From NCBI GenBank assembly GCA_019694335.1, contig JAIBCD010000005.1:1-64000 (forward strand): a stretch of DNA of 64,000 nt, written 5' to 3'. Numbering within the stretch: position 1 is the first letter of the stretch; the number at the start of each line of letters is the position of its first letter. Both the position numbers and the translations under genes were made by a program. Below, piece after piece: positions 7,142 through 15,114 of this stretch. This DNA comes from Rhodospirillaceae bacterium (lineage in GTDB: Bacteria > Pseudomonadota > Alphaproteobacteria > Rhodospirillales > Rhodospirillaceae). The notes under the pieces are model-generated. The model had not been told where the DNA came from and did not search any database. It saw only the letters and a program-made list of their open reading frames with translations.

Positions 7142-7367
7142 CCTCGATACGCGCCATGGCCCGGTTGATGATCTTCAGCATTTCCTCGCAGTGCGAGCGC
7201 ATGAACGGATCGGCCTTGTCCGGGTGATAGGTCTTCACCATCAGACGATAGGCGGCCTTGATGTCGGAAAGCGCGGCCCCCCGCTCGACGCTGAACAGGG
7301 CATAGGGGTCGGATTTGTGCAGCGAATCCAGCCGCTGCGGCCCGTTCTTGAGATCACGCCATTTCAT
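7113..7367 (-). CDS. small J-domain (DnaJ-like) protein
   Basis: An 84-residue protein that is almost entirely a J-domain: DPYALFSVERGAALSDIKAAYR as helices I-II, the invariant HPD in TYHPDKADP, and helix III around EEMLKIINRAMARIEDEYRD. There is no G/F region, zinc domain or client-binding domain. By family knowledge the HPD motif stimulates an Hsp70 (DnaK) ATPase. It is the first gene of the Ubl operon, and its 3' end overlaps the E1 gene by 29 bp, which implies co-translation. It may recruit DnaK to conjugation targets or link misfolded proteins to the tagging machinery (inference). No clear Shine-Dalgarno is visible. The 103 bp upstream include an AT-rich stretch (about 7430-7460) that could hold the operon promoter. 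Confidence 0.85.
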   Translation of the reverse strand: MKWRDLKNGPQRLDSLHKSDPYALFSVERGAALSDIKAAYRLMVKTYHPDKADPFMRSHCEEMLKIINRAMARIEDEYRDGSPV

Positions 7368-7470
7368 TGCGCGATCAACACTATCGAAGGCCCGCCAAGG
7401 CCTCCAAGGGAAATCACGTGAGCGGTCGGGAAAAAATTAGATAACTAGATCATTAGGTTAAGCCGCGATT

Positions 7471-8718
7471 TCAGCGGCTGAACACGCCCACCAGTTCGAC
7501 ATGGTGCGACCAGATGAACTGGTCGACGACCCGCACGCTCTCCAGCCTGTAGCCGCCCTCGACCAGGATCCGGGCGTCGCGGGCGAAGGTCACCGGATTG
7601 CATGAAACGCCCACCACCCGCGGCACGTCACTGACGGCGAGCGCCTTGCTCTGGGCCTCGGCGCCCAGGCGCGGCGGGTCGAACACCACGGCGTCATACC
7701 GTTTGCCCTCGACCGGATCGCGGAACAGGTCGCGGCGCACCGCCGTGACCGGCGCCGTCCCCTTTGCTTTATCCAGGGCACGCACCGCCAGCGCGGCGTT
7801 CTCGAAGGCGTCCACGGACCCGCGCGCCAGCATCGGTCCGGTGAAGGTGCCGCAGCCCGCGAACAGGTCGGCAAACGTCCCGCTGGCCGGCAACGCCGCC
7901 ATCACCGCCGCCGCGAGCGCGTCCTCACCCGCCTTGGTGGGCTGTAGGAATGCGAGCGGCGGAAGCGCGACACTCAAGGCGCCGAACATAGCAATCAACG
8001 GCGTCACTTCCAGCAGCACGTCCGGGGCGTCCTGTTCGCGCGCGCGCCAGGCGATGCGGTTGATGCCGAGGCCGTGCGCGATCTCGGCGGCGGCCTCATA
8101 GACCTGAAGATCGGGAACACCCTTGCGGCCCAGGGGGCCGGTGATCACAACTTCGGCCCCGCCCCCCACCATTTGGATGAAGATATCGGCGGGCTTCTCG
8201 GTGAGCAGCGGCGCGAGCGGGCGGCTGAGTTTATCACGCAACGCCATCAGCGCCGGATCGGCGGTGAGGCACGACGCGATGTCCGCGACCGCATGGCTGC
8301 GGCGGCGGAAGTAGCCGAGGGTGACGCGGTCCTTCTTGCGCACGGCCGCGAAGGTGGCGCGGCGCCGCGTGGCCGCCGGCAGGAACACCGGATCGTGCCA
8401 AAGTTCAGGCGCGAGGCCTTGCCGCGCCAGCGCGGTGCGCACCACGCCGGTTTTCCAGTCGCGGTAAAATGCCTCCGATGCATGCTGCAGGGTGCAGCCG
8501 CCGCAGATATCGTAGTGAGCGCAAGGCGCCTGCACGCGGTGGGGCGATGGCTCCACGACGGCGAGCAGATCGCCGCGCAACATCCCGCCCGCCTTGTGGA
8601 CGCGGGCCGTCACCACATCGCCGGGCAGTGTCCGGTCGACATAGATGCGCCCCTTCTCCGACGGGCTGATGCCGTCGCCGAGCGGCGCCAGGTCTTCGAT
8701 GCGAAGGCTTTCGGTCAT
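7471..8718 (-). CDS. TrmA/RlmC/RlmD-family RNA uracil-C5 methyltransferase
   Basis: A 415-residue protein. An N-terminal TRAM-like beta region is followed by C-x5-C-x2-C in CAHYDICGGC, the 4Fe-4S site of RlmD-type enzymes. The SAM-binding segment is FADLFAGCGTFTGP, then FDPPR and the catalytic VGVSCNPVTFARD near the C-terminus. The reaction is SAM-dependent C5 methylation of a uridine in rRNA or tRNA. Which RNA cannot be read from sequence. It is transcribed in the same direction as the Ubl operon but separated from it by 103 bp, so it is probably independent. Confidence 0.9.
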   Translation of the reverse strand: MTESLRIEDLAPLGDGISPSEKGRIYVDRTLPGDVVTARVHKAGGMLRGDLLAVVEPSPHRVQAPCAHYDICGGCTLQHASEAFYRDWKTGVVRTALARQGLAPELWHDPVFLPAATRRRATFAAVRKKDRVTLGYFRRRSHAVADIASCLTADPALMALRDKLSRPLAPLLTEKPADIFIQMVGGGAEVVITGPLGRKGVPDLQVYEAAAEIAHGLGINRIAWRAREQDAPDVLLEVTPLIAMFGALSVALPPLAFLQPTKAGEDALAAAVMAALPASGTFADLFAGCGTFTGPMLARGSVDAFENAALAVRALDKAKGTAPVTAVRRDLFRDPVEGKRYDAVVFDPPRLGAEAQSKALAVSDVPRVVGVSCNPVTFARDARILVEGGYRLESVRVVDQFIWSHHVELVGVFSR

Positions 8719-8740
8719 CTGCGCGCAGAACCATAAAAGA

Positions 8741-8772
8741 AAAAGGCCGGCGATATCACCGCCGGCCCTTTA
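8741..8772 (-). terminator. rho-independent terminator of the tRNA-Met gene
   Basis: On the minus strand a GC-rich stem (GGCCGGCG/CGCCGGCC arms at 8745-8752 and 8760-8767) is followed by TTTTTCTTTT. It lies 70 bp downstream of the tRNA and before the methyltransferase start. Confidence 0.85.
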
Positions 8773-8841
8773 TCGTTCCAATCGCTTCGGTGGGCGTCGC
8801 TGCCGCCACGAATACCCCCCTAACAAGCCGGGGGTCGCCAA

Positions 8842-8918
8842 TGGTAGCGGGGGAGGGACTCGAACCCCCGACCCCAGGATTATGATTCCCGTGCTCTAAC
8901 CAGCTGAGCTACCCCGCC
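8842..8918 (-). tRNA. tRNA-Met (CAT), elongator
   Basis: The minus-strand sequence starts GGCGGGGTAGCTCAGCTGG and ends in an encoded CCA. The anticodon loop is ATCATAA with anticodon CAT, and the T-loop is GGTTCGAGTCC. The acceptor pairs GGCGGGG with CCCCGCT, a G1-U72 wobble at the end. The 5' sequence matches the elongator rather than the initiator form. It is not tRNA-Ile2 as far as can be judged by eye. The length is 77 nt with CCA. Confidence 0.95.
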
Positions 8919-9041
8919 CCAAGGCGCAGGCGGCTTGCGGCCGACCGGATTGGAGCACGGTTTTTAAGTCCCGGGCTGGTGATTGTCAAACCCTGTTCCT
9001 GCCGGCCGAGGCGGCTTAACCACCTGAAATGGCGTGAAAAA

Positions 9042-10214
9042 TCAGGCGTTGGCGGCCGCGGAGCGCTTGAGGTTCAGGGAAACCGGCTGGCTGGCCCCGC
9101 CGCGGGCGATCCAGCCGCCGCCCAGCACGCGCGCGCCTTCATAGAATACGCAGGCCTGCCCGGGGGTCACCGCGGCTTCCGGTTGGTCCAGCACCACGCG
9201 CGCGGCCCCGGCGCCTTCGCCGAACACCGTGCCGGCGATCGGCGTGTGGGTGTTGCGCAGCTTCATGATCACATGGCGGCCGTCGCCGCTGGGTGCCGCG
9301 TCGTCGCCCAGCCAGTTCACCCCGTGCAGCGCGAAGCCCCGTTCCAACAGCGCGGCCTTGGGGCCGACGACCACCCGCGCGGTCTCGGGTTCGATACGCA
9401 CCACATACAAGGGTTCCGCTTCGCCGCCGACGCCGAGGCCCTTGCGCTGACCGACCGTGAAATGGATCACGCCGTCATGCGCCCCCATCTTGCGGCCGTC
9501 CACATGCACGAGGTCGCCTTTGCGCGCGGCTTCCGGGCGCAGGCGCTTGACGGTCTCGGCATAGCGGCCGTCGGGCACGAAACAAATGTCCTGGCTGTCG
9601 GGCTTGGCGGCCACATGCACGCCGAGTTCCTCGCCCAGCGCGCGCACCGCCGGCTTCTCGAGGCCGCCCAAGGGAAAGCGGACGAATTCGAGCTGCGCGC
9701 GGGTGGTGGCGAACAGGAAATAGCTCTGGTCGCGGGCGGGATCGACCGCGCGGTGCAGTTCGGGCCCCTGCGAGCCCATAAGACGCTGGACATAGTGGCC
9801 GGTGGCCAATGCATCGGCGCCCAGGTCTTTCGCGGCCTTGAACAGGTCGCGGAATTTGACGGTTTGATTGCACATGATGCACGGCACGGGCGTTTCGCCG
9901 CGCACATAGGAATCGGCGAAGCGGTCGATGACGTCGGCCTTGAAAGTGGTTTCGTAGTCCACGACGTAATGAGGCATGCCGATGCGGTCGGCGACGCGGC
10001 GCGCATCGTAGATGTCCTGGCCGGCGCAGCAGGTCTTGCTCTTGGCGGTCGCCGCGCCCACGTCATAGAGCTGCATGGTCAGCCCGACCACGTCATAGCC
10101 GTCACGCGCGAGCATGGCCGCGGCCACCGAGCTGTCCACGCCACCCGACATGGCGACCACGATGCGCGTCGCGGACGGCGGCTTGGCGAAGCCCATGGAG
10201 TTTAGATCGCTCAT
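9042..10214 (-). CDS. mnmA: tRNA 2-thiouridine(34) synthase
   Basis: A 390-residue protein. The PP-loop motif [13 protein letters not shown] lies near residue 25. Conserved cysteine segments are [11 protein letters not shown] (catalytic Cys of the first pair) and the [14 protein letters not shown] region. GHYVQR and [10 protein letters not shown] are also typical of MnmA. The enzyme activates U34 of Lys/Glu/Gln tRNAs with ATP and inserts sulfur delivered from a cysteine desulfurase. The ferredoxin and cysteine desulfurase genes lie immediately upstream in the same direction, consistent with a sulfur-transfer neighbourhood. Only one base separates it from the ferredoxin gene, so the two are probably cotranscribed. 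Confidence 0.95.
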   Translation of the reverse strand: MSDLNSMGFAKPPSATRIVVAMSGGVDSSVAAAMLARDGYDVVGLTMQLYDVGAATAKSKTCCAGQDIYDARRVADRIGMPHYVVDYETTFKADVIDRFADSYVRGETPVPCIMCNQTVKFRDLFKAAKDLGADALATGHYVQRLMGSQGPELHRAVDPARDQSYFLFATTRAQLEFVRFPLGGLEKPAVRALGEELGVHVAAKPDSQDICFVPDGRYAETVKRLRPEAARKGDLVHVDGRKMGAHDGVIHFTVGQRKGLGVGGEAEPLYVVRIEPETARVVVGPKAALLERGFALHGVNWLGDDAAPSGDGRHVIMKLRNTHTPIAGTVFGEGAGAARVVLDQPEAAVTPGQACVFYEGARVLGGGWIARGGASQPVSLNLKRSAAANA

Positions 10215-10215
10215 C

Positions 10216-10545
10216 TCAATCCATCATGTTCCGGGTCGCCTGCGGCAGGCGCAAGGTGATCCCGTCGAGATCCGCCGTGAGTGTGATCTGGCAGCCGAGG
10301 CGCGAGGCCCGCGTGACGCCATAGGTCAAATCCAGCATGTCCTCCTCCGAAGCGCTGGCTGGCGGCAGCTGGGCGAACCACTTCTCGTCCACGAGCACAT
10401 GGCAGGTGGAACAGGCCATGGAGCCTTCGCAGGCGCCTTCCATGTCGATACCGGCGGCATGGGCGGCCTGCAGCACGGTGGTGCCGTCCTTGGCCGCGAA
10501 TTCCTTGCGGGTGCCGTTGCGCTCGATGAATACGACTTTGGGCAT
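10216..10545 (-). CDS. 2Fe-2S ferredoxin, adrenodoxin/ISC type
   Basis: A 109-residue protein with the cluster ligands C39-x5-C45-x2-C48-x36-C85, the adrenodoxin-type spacing, plus the conserved [12 protein letters not shown] segment. It supplies electrons for Fe-S cluster assembly or to a monooxygenase. Its location between a cysteine desulfurase and mnmA favours the Fe-S/sulfur role (inference). The ATG at 10545 is 12 bp after the desulfurase stop. Confidence 0.93.
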   Translation of the reverse strand: MPKVVFIERNGTRKEFAAKDGTTVLQAAHAAGIDMEGACEGSMACSTCHVLVDEKWFAQLPPASASEEDMLDLTYGVTRASRLGCQITLTADLDGITLRLPQATRNMMD

Positions 10546-10557
10546 ATGCGTAAATAA

Positions 10558-11649
10558 TTAGGCCGCGGCGGTGAGCGCAAGGGGCAGCCAGGCGGAAAAG
10601 AACGCGTCAATGTCCGCGACCGTGGAACCGGGTCCGAAACTGACGCGGATGGCGCATTTGGCATCGGCCTCGCTGGCGCCCATGGCGGTCAGCACATGGG
10701 AAGCGGCGATCTTGCCCGAGGAACAGGCCGACCCGGCGCTGACCTGCACATTGGCGAGGTCCAACCGCATGAGCTGGGTTTCCGCCGGAACACCCGGCAG
10801 CACGATGCAGGAAGTATTGCCGAGGCGGGCCACGCCCTGCCCCAGCACGCGCGCCTGCGGCACCTGGTCCGCGATACGCGCTTCGAGAACGTCGCGCAAC
10901 GCGGCAATCCGGTGCGCGTTATCCAGCGCCGTCACCGCAATCTTCGCCGCGGCGCCGAAGCCCGCGATGCCCGCGAGATTCTCGGTGCCCGCGCGGCGGC
11001 GGCGTTCCTGCCCGCCGCCCTTCACCAGCGCGGACAGTTCCAGACCGGGACGCAGGATCAGGGCGCCCACCCCCTTGGGGCCGCCGAATTTGTGAGCCGA
11101 AAGGCTCATGGTGTCGGCGCCGAGCGCCTGGAAATTCACAAGCACACGCCCCGGTCCTTGCACCGCGTCGCAATGCAGGCGCGCGCCGACGCCATGCGCG
11201 AGCCCGGCCGCGTCCGTCACCGGCTGCAACACGCCGGTCTCGTTGTTGGCGAGCATCAGCGCCACCACTGCCGGCGGGAACTCCCGCAAGCGGTTCTCGA
11301 GCGCCGGCAGGTCAACGATGCCATCGGCGTCCACGGGAATCGTTGCCGCCTCCGCCCAGGCCAGCACCGACGGATGCTCGACCGCCGCGGCCGTCACCGG
11401 CCCGGCGGCGAGCGCCAGGCCGTTGGCCTCGGTCGCGCCCGAGGTGAACACCACCTGCGCCGGCGTCACCTTCACCAGCGCCGCCACCGCCTCGCGCGCG
11501 TCCTCGATCACCGCCCGCGCCGCGCGCCCCGCACGATGCACCGACGACGGATTGCCGGCCAGCGCGAAGGTCGCCGTCATGGCGGCGGCGGCTTCAGGCA
11601 GCAGCGGTGCGCTGGCGTTGTAGTCGAGGTAGGCGACAGGGGCCGTCAT
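10558..11649 (-). CDS. cysteine desulfurase, NifS/IscS class-V aminotransferase
   Basis: A 363-residue protein from the ATG at 11649. A longer frame to 11679 adds ten unconserved residues, so the inner start is chosen because MTAPVAYLDYNASAP begins the family directly. The PLP lysine is in SLSAHKFGGPKG. The active-site Cys is in SAGSACSSGK with a short loop. It converts cysteine to alanine and passes persulfide sulfur to Fe-S assembly and to MnmA. No iscU/iscA genes follow, so this is either a stand-alone copy for tRNA thiolation or part of a split ISC set. Confidence 0.92.
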   Translation of the reverse strand: MTAPVAYLDYNASAPLLPEAAAAMTATFALAGNPSSVHRAGRAARAVIEDAREAVAALVKVTPAQVVFTSGATEANGLALAAGPVTAAAVEHPSVLAWAEAATIPVDADGIVDLPALENRLREFPPAVVALMLANNETGVLQPVTDAAGLAHGVGARLHCDAVQGPGRVLVNFQALGADTMSLSAHKFGGPKGVGALILRPGLELSALVKGGGQERRRRAGTENLAGIAGFGAAAKIAVTALDNAHRIAALRDVLEARIADQVPQARVLGQGVARLGNTSCIVLPGVPAETQLMRLDLANVQVSAGSACSSGKIAASHVLTAMGASEADAKCAIRVSFGPGSTVADIDAFFSAWLPLALTAAA

Positions 11650-11927
11650 GGGCCTGAGGGGACACTTATATATGAGCAATGGATGACGATTTTTCGGGCT
11701 CCTTTTAGCACAGTTGCCGCCGTGCCCGTCTCGGGAAGGAAAATCAATGATTCCGGGTATTTAGACGAATTTTCGGGCATTGTGGCCGGCCGCTCCGGCA
11801 CCTAAATGACCGCTGAGGGAATAAAAGGTGCTATGACAGGCGCTTGCCTGGCTATTTGCGTTTGCGCGGGCCGGACGGTTCCCCTAAATATCGCGCCCCG
11901 GACCCTGGCGCGGCCTGAAGGAAGACA

Positions 11928-12608
11928 ATGCCCGAAGTCATTTTTGCCGGCCCCGAAGGCCGCCTCGAAGGCCGCTACCACCACAGCGATACGCCCCGGG
12001 CCCCGATTGCCGTGATCCTGCATCCGCACCCGCAGCACGGCGGCACCATGAACAACAAGGTCGTCTATAACCTGTACTACGTGTTCGTGAAGAAGGGCTT
12101 CTCGGTCCTGCGTTTCAATTTCCGCGGCGTCGGCCGCTCCCAAGGCGACTTCGACAACGGCCAGGGCGAACTCTCCGATGCGGCGTCGGCGCTCGACTGG
12201 TTGCAGTCGGTGAACCCCAACGCGCCGTCCTGCTGGGTCGCCGGTTTCTCGTTCGGCGCCTGGATCGGCATGCAGCTCCTGATGCGCCGTCCCGAGATCG
12301 AAGGCTTCATCTCGGTGGCGCCGCCCGCGAACATGTACGACTTCTCGTTCCTGGCGCCCTGTCCGTCGTCCGGCCTGATCCTTCAGGGCACCGACGACGA
12401 CGTGGTGCCCGAGCCTTCGGTCGAGAAGCTCGCCAACAAATTGAAGCTGCAAAAGAACATCGTCATCGACTACCAGCTGGTCAAAGGCGCCAATCACTTC
12501 TTCAAGGACCATATGGACAATATGGTCGGTTCGGTGACCGGCTATCTCGACCAGCGCATGGGTCAGGGCCTGAGCACACCGCGGCGCAAGGCCGCGGCGC
12601 AAGGCTGA
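11928..12608 (+). CDS. alpha/beta hydrolase (COG2945-type)
   Basis: A 226-residue protein. The oxyanion region HPHPQHGGTMNN is followed by the nucleophile elbow GFSFGAW with its Ser. An Asp lies in the segment LQGTDDDVVP, and the terminal His is in GANHFF. This order matches the short serine hydrolases often annotated as dienelactone-hydrolase-like. The substrate is unknown. A good Shine-Dalgarno (GAAGGAAGA) precedes the ATG. It is transcribed divergently from the cysteine desulfurase. The 278-bp gap between them has AT-rich stretches but no recognisable operator. Confidence 0.9.
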   Translation: MPEVIFAGPEGRLEGRYHHSDTPRAPIAVILHPHPQHGGTMNNKVVYNLYYVFVKKGFSVLRFNFRGVGRSQGDFDNGQGELSDAASALDWLQSVNPNAPSCWVAGFSFGAWIGMQLLMRRPEIEGFISVAPPANMYDFSFLAPCPSSGLILQGTDDDVVPEPSVEKLANKLKLQKNIVIDYQLVKGANHFFKDHMDNMVGSVTGYLDQRMGQGLSTPRRKAAAQG

Positions 12609-12630
12609 AGCGTTTTCCGCAGGAAAACGC
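12609..12630. repeat. palindromic hairpin between convergent genes
   Basis: GCGTTTTCC (12610-12618) and GGAAAACGC (12622-12630) form a perfect stem with a 3-nt loop. It is followed by GACCAAACACAAA, the same flank seen after the element at 5928-5974. It lies between the hydrolase and anmK stops and could terminate both genes. Confidence 0.75.
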
Positions 12631-12645
12631 GACCAAACACAAAGA

Positions 12646-13785
12646 CTAAGGTTTCACCAGCTTTCCGCCAGTGAGCGGCGCCTTGACGCCGGTGGTGCAG
12701 GGGAATGTCAGCGGCAAACCGCGCGCACAGCGCACGGCGAAATAGGCGAAGGCCTGGGCCTCCAGCGCGTCGCCTTCCCAGCCCAACGAGTCCACCGAAG
12801 CCACGATCGCGCCCGAGCGCTTGGCCAGCATCTGCATCAGCGTGTCGTTGTGACGCCCGCCACCGGCCACATAGATGCGCGCCGGCCGCGCCGGACATTG
12901 ATCGAGACCGCGCACGACCGAAGCGGCGGTGAACGCGGTCAAGGTCGCGGCGCCGTCCTCGGGTGAGAGGCCTTCCACTGGCGCCGCCGAGAAATCGAAC
13001 CGGTCGAGGGATTTGGGCGGCTTGCGGGCGAAGAACGGCGCCGCCAGCATTTGCGCGACGACGTCCTCATGCACCCGCCCGCGCGCGGCGGTCATGCCGC
13101 CCGGGTCCATCGGCTTGTCGAAGTGCTTCATCATCCAGTCGTCGATCATGCCGTTGCCGGGGCCGGTATCGAACCCGAGCAGGCCTTGGAAATCCGTCTC
13201 CGCGCCGCCCGGGATGTAGGTGATGTTGCCGACGCCGCCGAGATTGAGGATCACCACCGGCGCGTTCGACTCCGGCGCCAGCGCCGCGTGGAAGATCGGC
13301 AGCAAAGGCGCCCCCTGTCCGCCGGCTTTGACGTCATCGCTGCGGAAGTCGTAAGCGACCGGCACGTTCAGCGCCTTGGCGAGGCGCGCGCCGTCGCCCA
13401 TCTGCCAGGTGAGGTGCTGCTGCGGCTTGTGCCAGATGGTCTGGCCATGGAAGCCGATGATGTCGATGTCGCGGAGGTTTTTGCCCATGCGCTCCACCAA
13501 CGCTTGCACCGCCTTGACATGCAGGTCGGTGAGTTCGGCTTCCAGGCCGCGCTCCTCCGCGCCGCCATCGCGCACAGGGCCCGACAGGATGTAAGCCTTG
13601 AGCCGGGCGCGGAAATCCCTGTCGAAGGGTGTGGTGCGGGCCTCGCCCCGGACAATCACGCGCTGCCCATCGGTCTCGACATAGGCCGCGTCCACCCCGT
13701 CCATGGAGGTGCCGCTCATCAGGCCGATGGCCCGGAGCGGCTGGAAAACCGCGTCGGAAGCGGGTTTGCGGTCGGGCGCAGCCAT
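12646..13785 (-). CDS. anmK: anhydro-N-acetylmuramic acid kinase
   Basis: A 379-residue protein with the ATP-binding signature GLMSGTSMDGVD near residue 25 and the conserved segments GFHGQTIWH, LNLGGVGNIT, FDTGPGNGMIDDW and YVAGGGRHN. It phosphorylates anhMurNAc during peptidoglycan recycling. The start at 13785 is chosen because it places the kinase signature at the usual distance. The frame stays open further upstream, but only as an antisense shadow of tyrS. It is transcribed divergently from tyrS with 78 bp between the starts, a pairing common in alphaproteobacteria. Confidence 0.96.
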   Translation of the reverse strand: MAAPDRKPASDAVFQPLRAIGLMSGTSMDGVDAAYVETDGQRVIVRGEARTTPFDRDFRARLKAYILSGPVRDGGAEERGLEAELTDLHVKAVQALVERMGKNLRDIDIIGFHGQTIWHKPQQHLTWQMGDGARLAKALNVPVAYDFRSDDVKAGGQGAPLLPIFHAALAPESNAPVVILNLGGVGNITYIPGGAETDFQGLLGFDTGPGNGMIDDWMMKHFDKPMDPGGMTAARGRVHEDVVAQMLAAPFFARKPPKSLDRFDFSAAPVEGLSPEDGAATLTAFTAASVVRGLDQCPARPARIYVAGGGRHNDTLMQMLAKRSGAIVASVDSLGWEGDALEAQAFAYFAVRCARGLPLTFPCTTGVKAPLTGGKLVKP

Positions 13786-13863
13786 GAGAAACACCGGTTT
13801 TGCTGTCGAAACAGGCCCCAATATGGTACTTGGCGCCCTCACGATTATGCACGGACCTAGGCC

Positions 13864-15114
13864 ATGACGCACCATCGCTCCGATCTGATCCGCACGCTCG
13901 TCGCGCGCGGGTTCCTGCACCAGTGCACCGACCTGGACGGCCTGGACCGCAAGGCCAGCGAAGGCGTGGTCACCGCCTATATCGGCTTCGACGCCACCGC
14001 CAACAGCCTGCATGTCGGCAGCCTCGTGCAGATCATGATGCTGCATTGGATGCAGCAGACCGGCCATCGCCCGATCGCGCTGATGGGGGGCGGCACCACC
14101 AAGATCGGCGATCCCTCGGGCCGCGATGAAACCCGCAGCCTGCTGGACGATGCCACCATCAACGCCAATATCGCGTCCATTCAGGAGATCTTCCGCCCGT
14201 TCATCACCTTCGGCGACGGCCCGCACGATGCGATCCTGGCCAACAACGCAACCTGGCTCGACGGCCTGCAATACATTCCGTTCCTGCGGGATGTCGGCCG
14301 CCACTTCACCATCAACCGGATGCTGACCATGGACAGCGTGCGGCTGCGGCTCGACCGCGAACAGCCGCTGACCTTCCTCGAATTCAACTACATGATCCTG
14401 CAGGGCTACGACTTCGTGGAACTGAACAAGCGCTACGGCTGCACCTTGCAGCTCGGCGGCTCCGACCAGTGGGGCAACATTGTGCAGGGCGTGGAGTTGG
14501 GCCGCCGCATCGCGAACGCCGAACTGTTCGGCTTCACGACACCGCTCATCACCACCGCATCGGGCGCGAAAATGGGCAAGACCGCCTCGGGCGCCGTCTG
14601 GCTGCGGGCTGACCGCTTCGCCCCTTACGATTACTACCAGTTCTGGCGCAACGCCGACGACGGCGACGTCGGCCGGTTCCTCAAGCTGTTCACCACCCTG
14701 CCGCTGGCCGAGATCGCGCGGCTCGAAGCGCTCCAGGGCGCCGAGATCAACGACGCCAAGAAAGTACTGGCGTTCGAAGCGACGCGCCTCTTGCACGGCA
14801 GCGACGCGGCCACTGCCGCCGCCGAAACCGCGCGCACGACTTTCGAGCAAGGCGGCATCGGCGGCGATCTGCCCACCGTCACCTTGCCGGCGGCCGAGAT
14901 CGCGGCCGGCATCCCGGCGTGGAGCCTGTTCCACAAGGCAGGCCTCGCCGCCAGCAACTCGGAAGCCCGCAAGCTGATCCGCGGCGGCGGCGCGCGCCTC
15001 AACGACCAAAAGGTCGACGACGAGAACCAGGTGGTCACAAGCGACGCTATTGCCGACGGCGTGATCAAGCTGAGCGCGGGCAAGAAGCGTCACGCGCTGG
15101 TGAAGCCTAGCTAG
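13864..15114 (+). CDS. tyrS: tyrosyl-tRNA synthetase
   Basis: A 416-residue class I synthetase. The HIGH element appears as LHVGSL. The Tyr/ATP pocket includes [24 protein letters not shown]. The KMSKS loop appears as KMGKTASG, with Gly replacing the first Ser. A C-terminal S4 RNA-binding domain covers about 350-410 ([18 protein letters not shown]). The length is normal for the bacterial enzyme. Confidence 0.97.
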   Translation: MTHHRSDLIRTLVARGFLHQCTDLDGLDRKASEGVVTAYIGFDATANSLHVGSLVQIMMLHWMQQTGHRPIALMGGGTTKIGDPSGRDETRSLLDDATINANIASIQEIFRPFITFGDGPHDAILANNATWLDGLQYIPFLRDVGRHFTINRMLTMDSVRLRLDREQPLTFLEFNYMILQGYDFVELNKRYGCTLQLGGSDQWGNIVQGVELGRRIANAELFGFTTPLITTASGAKMGKTASGAVWLRADRFAPYDYYQFWRNADDGDVGRFLKLFTTLPLAEIARLEALQGAEINDAKKVLAFEATRLLHGSDAATAAAETARTTFEQGGIGGDLPTVTLPAAEIAAGIPAWSLFHKAGLAASNSEARKLIRGGGARLNDQKVDDENQVVTSDAIADGVIKLSAGKKRHALVKPS

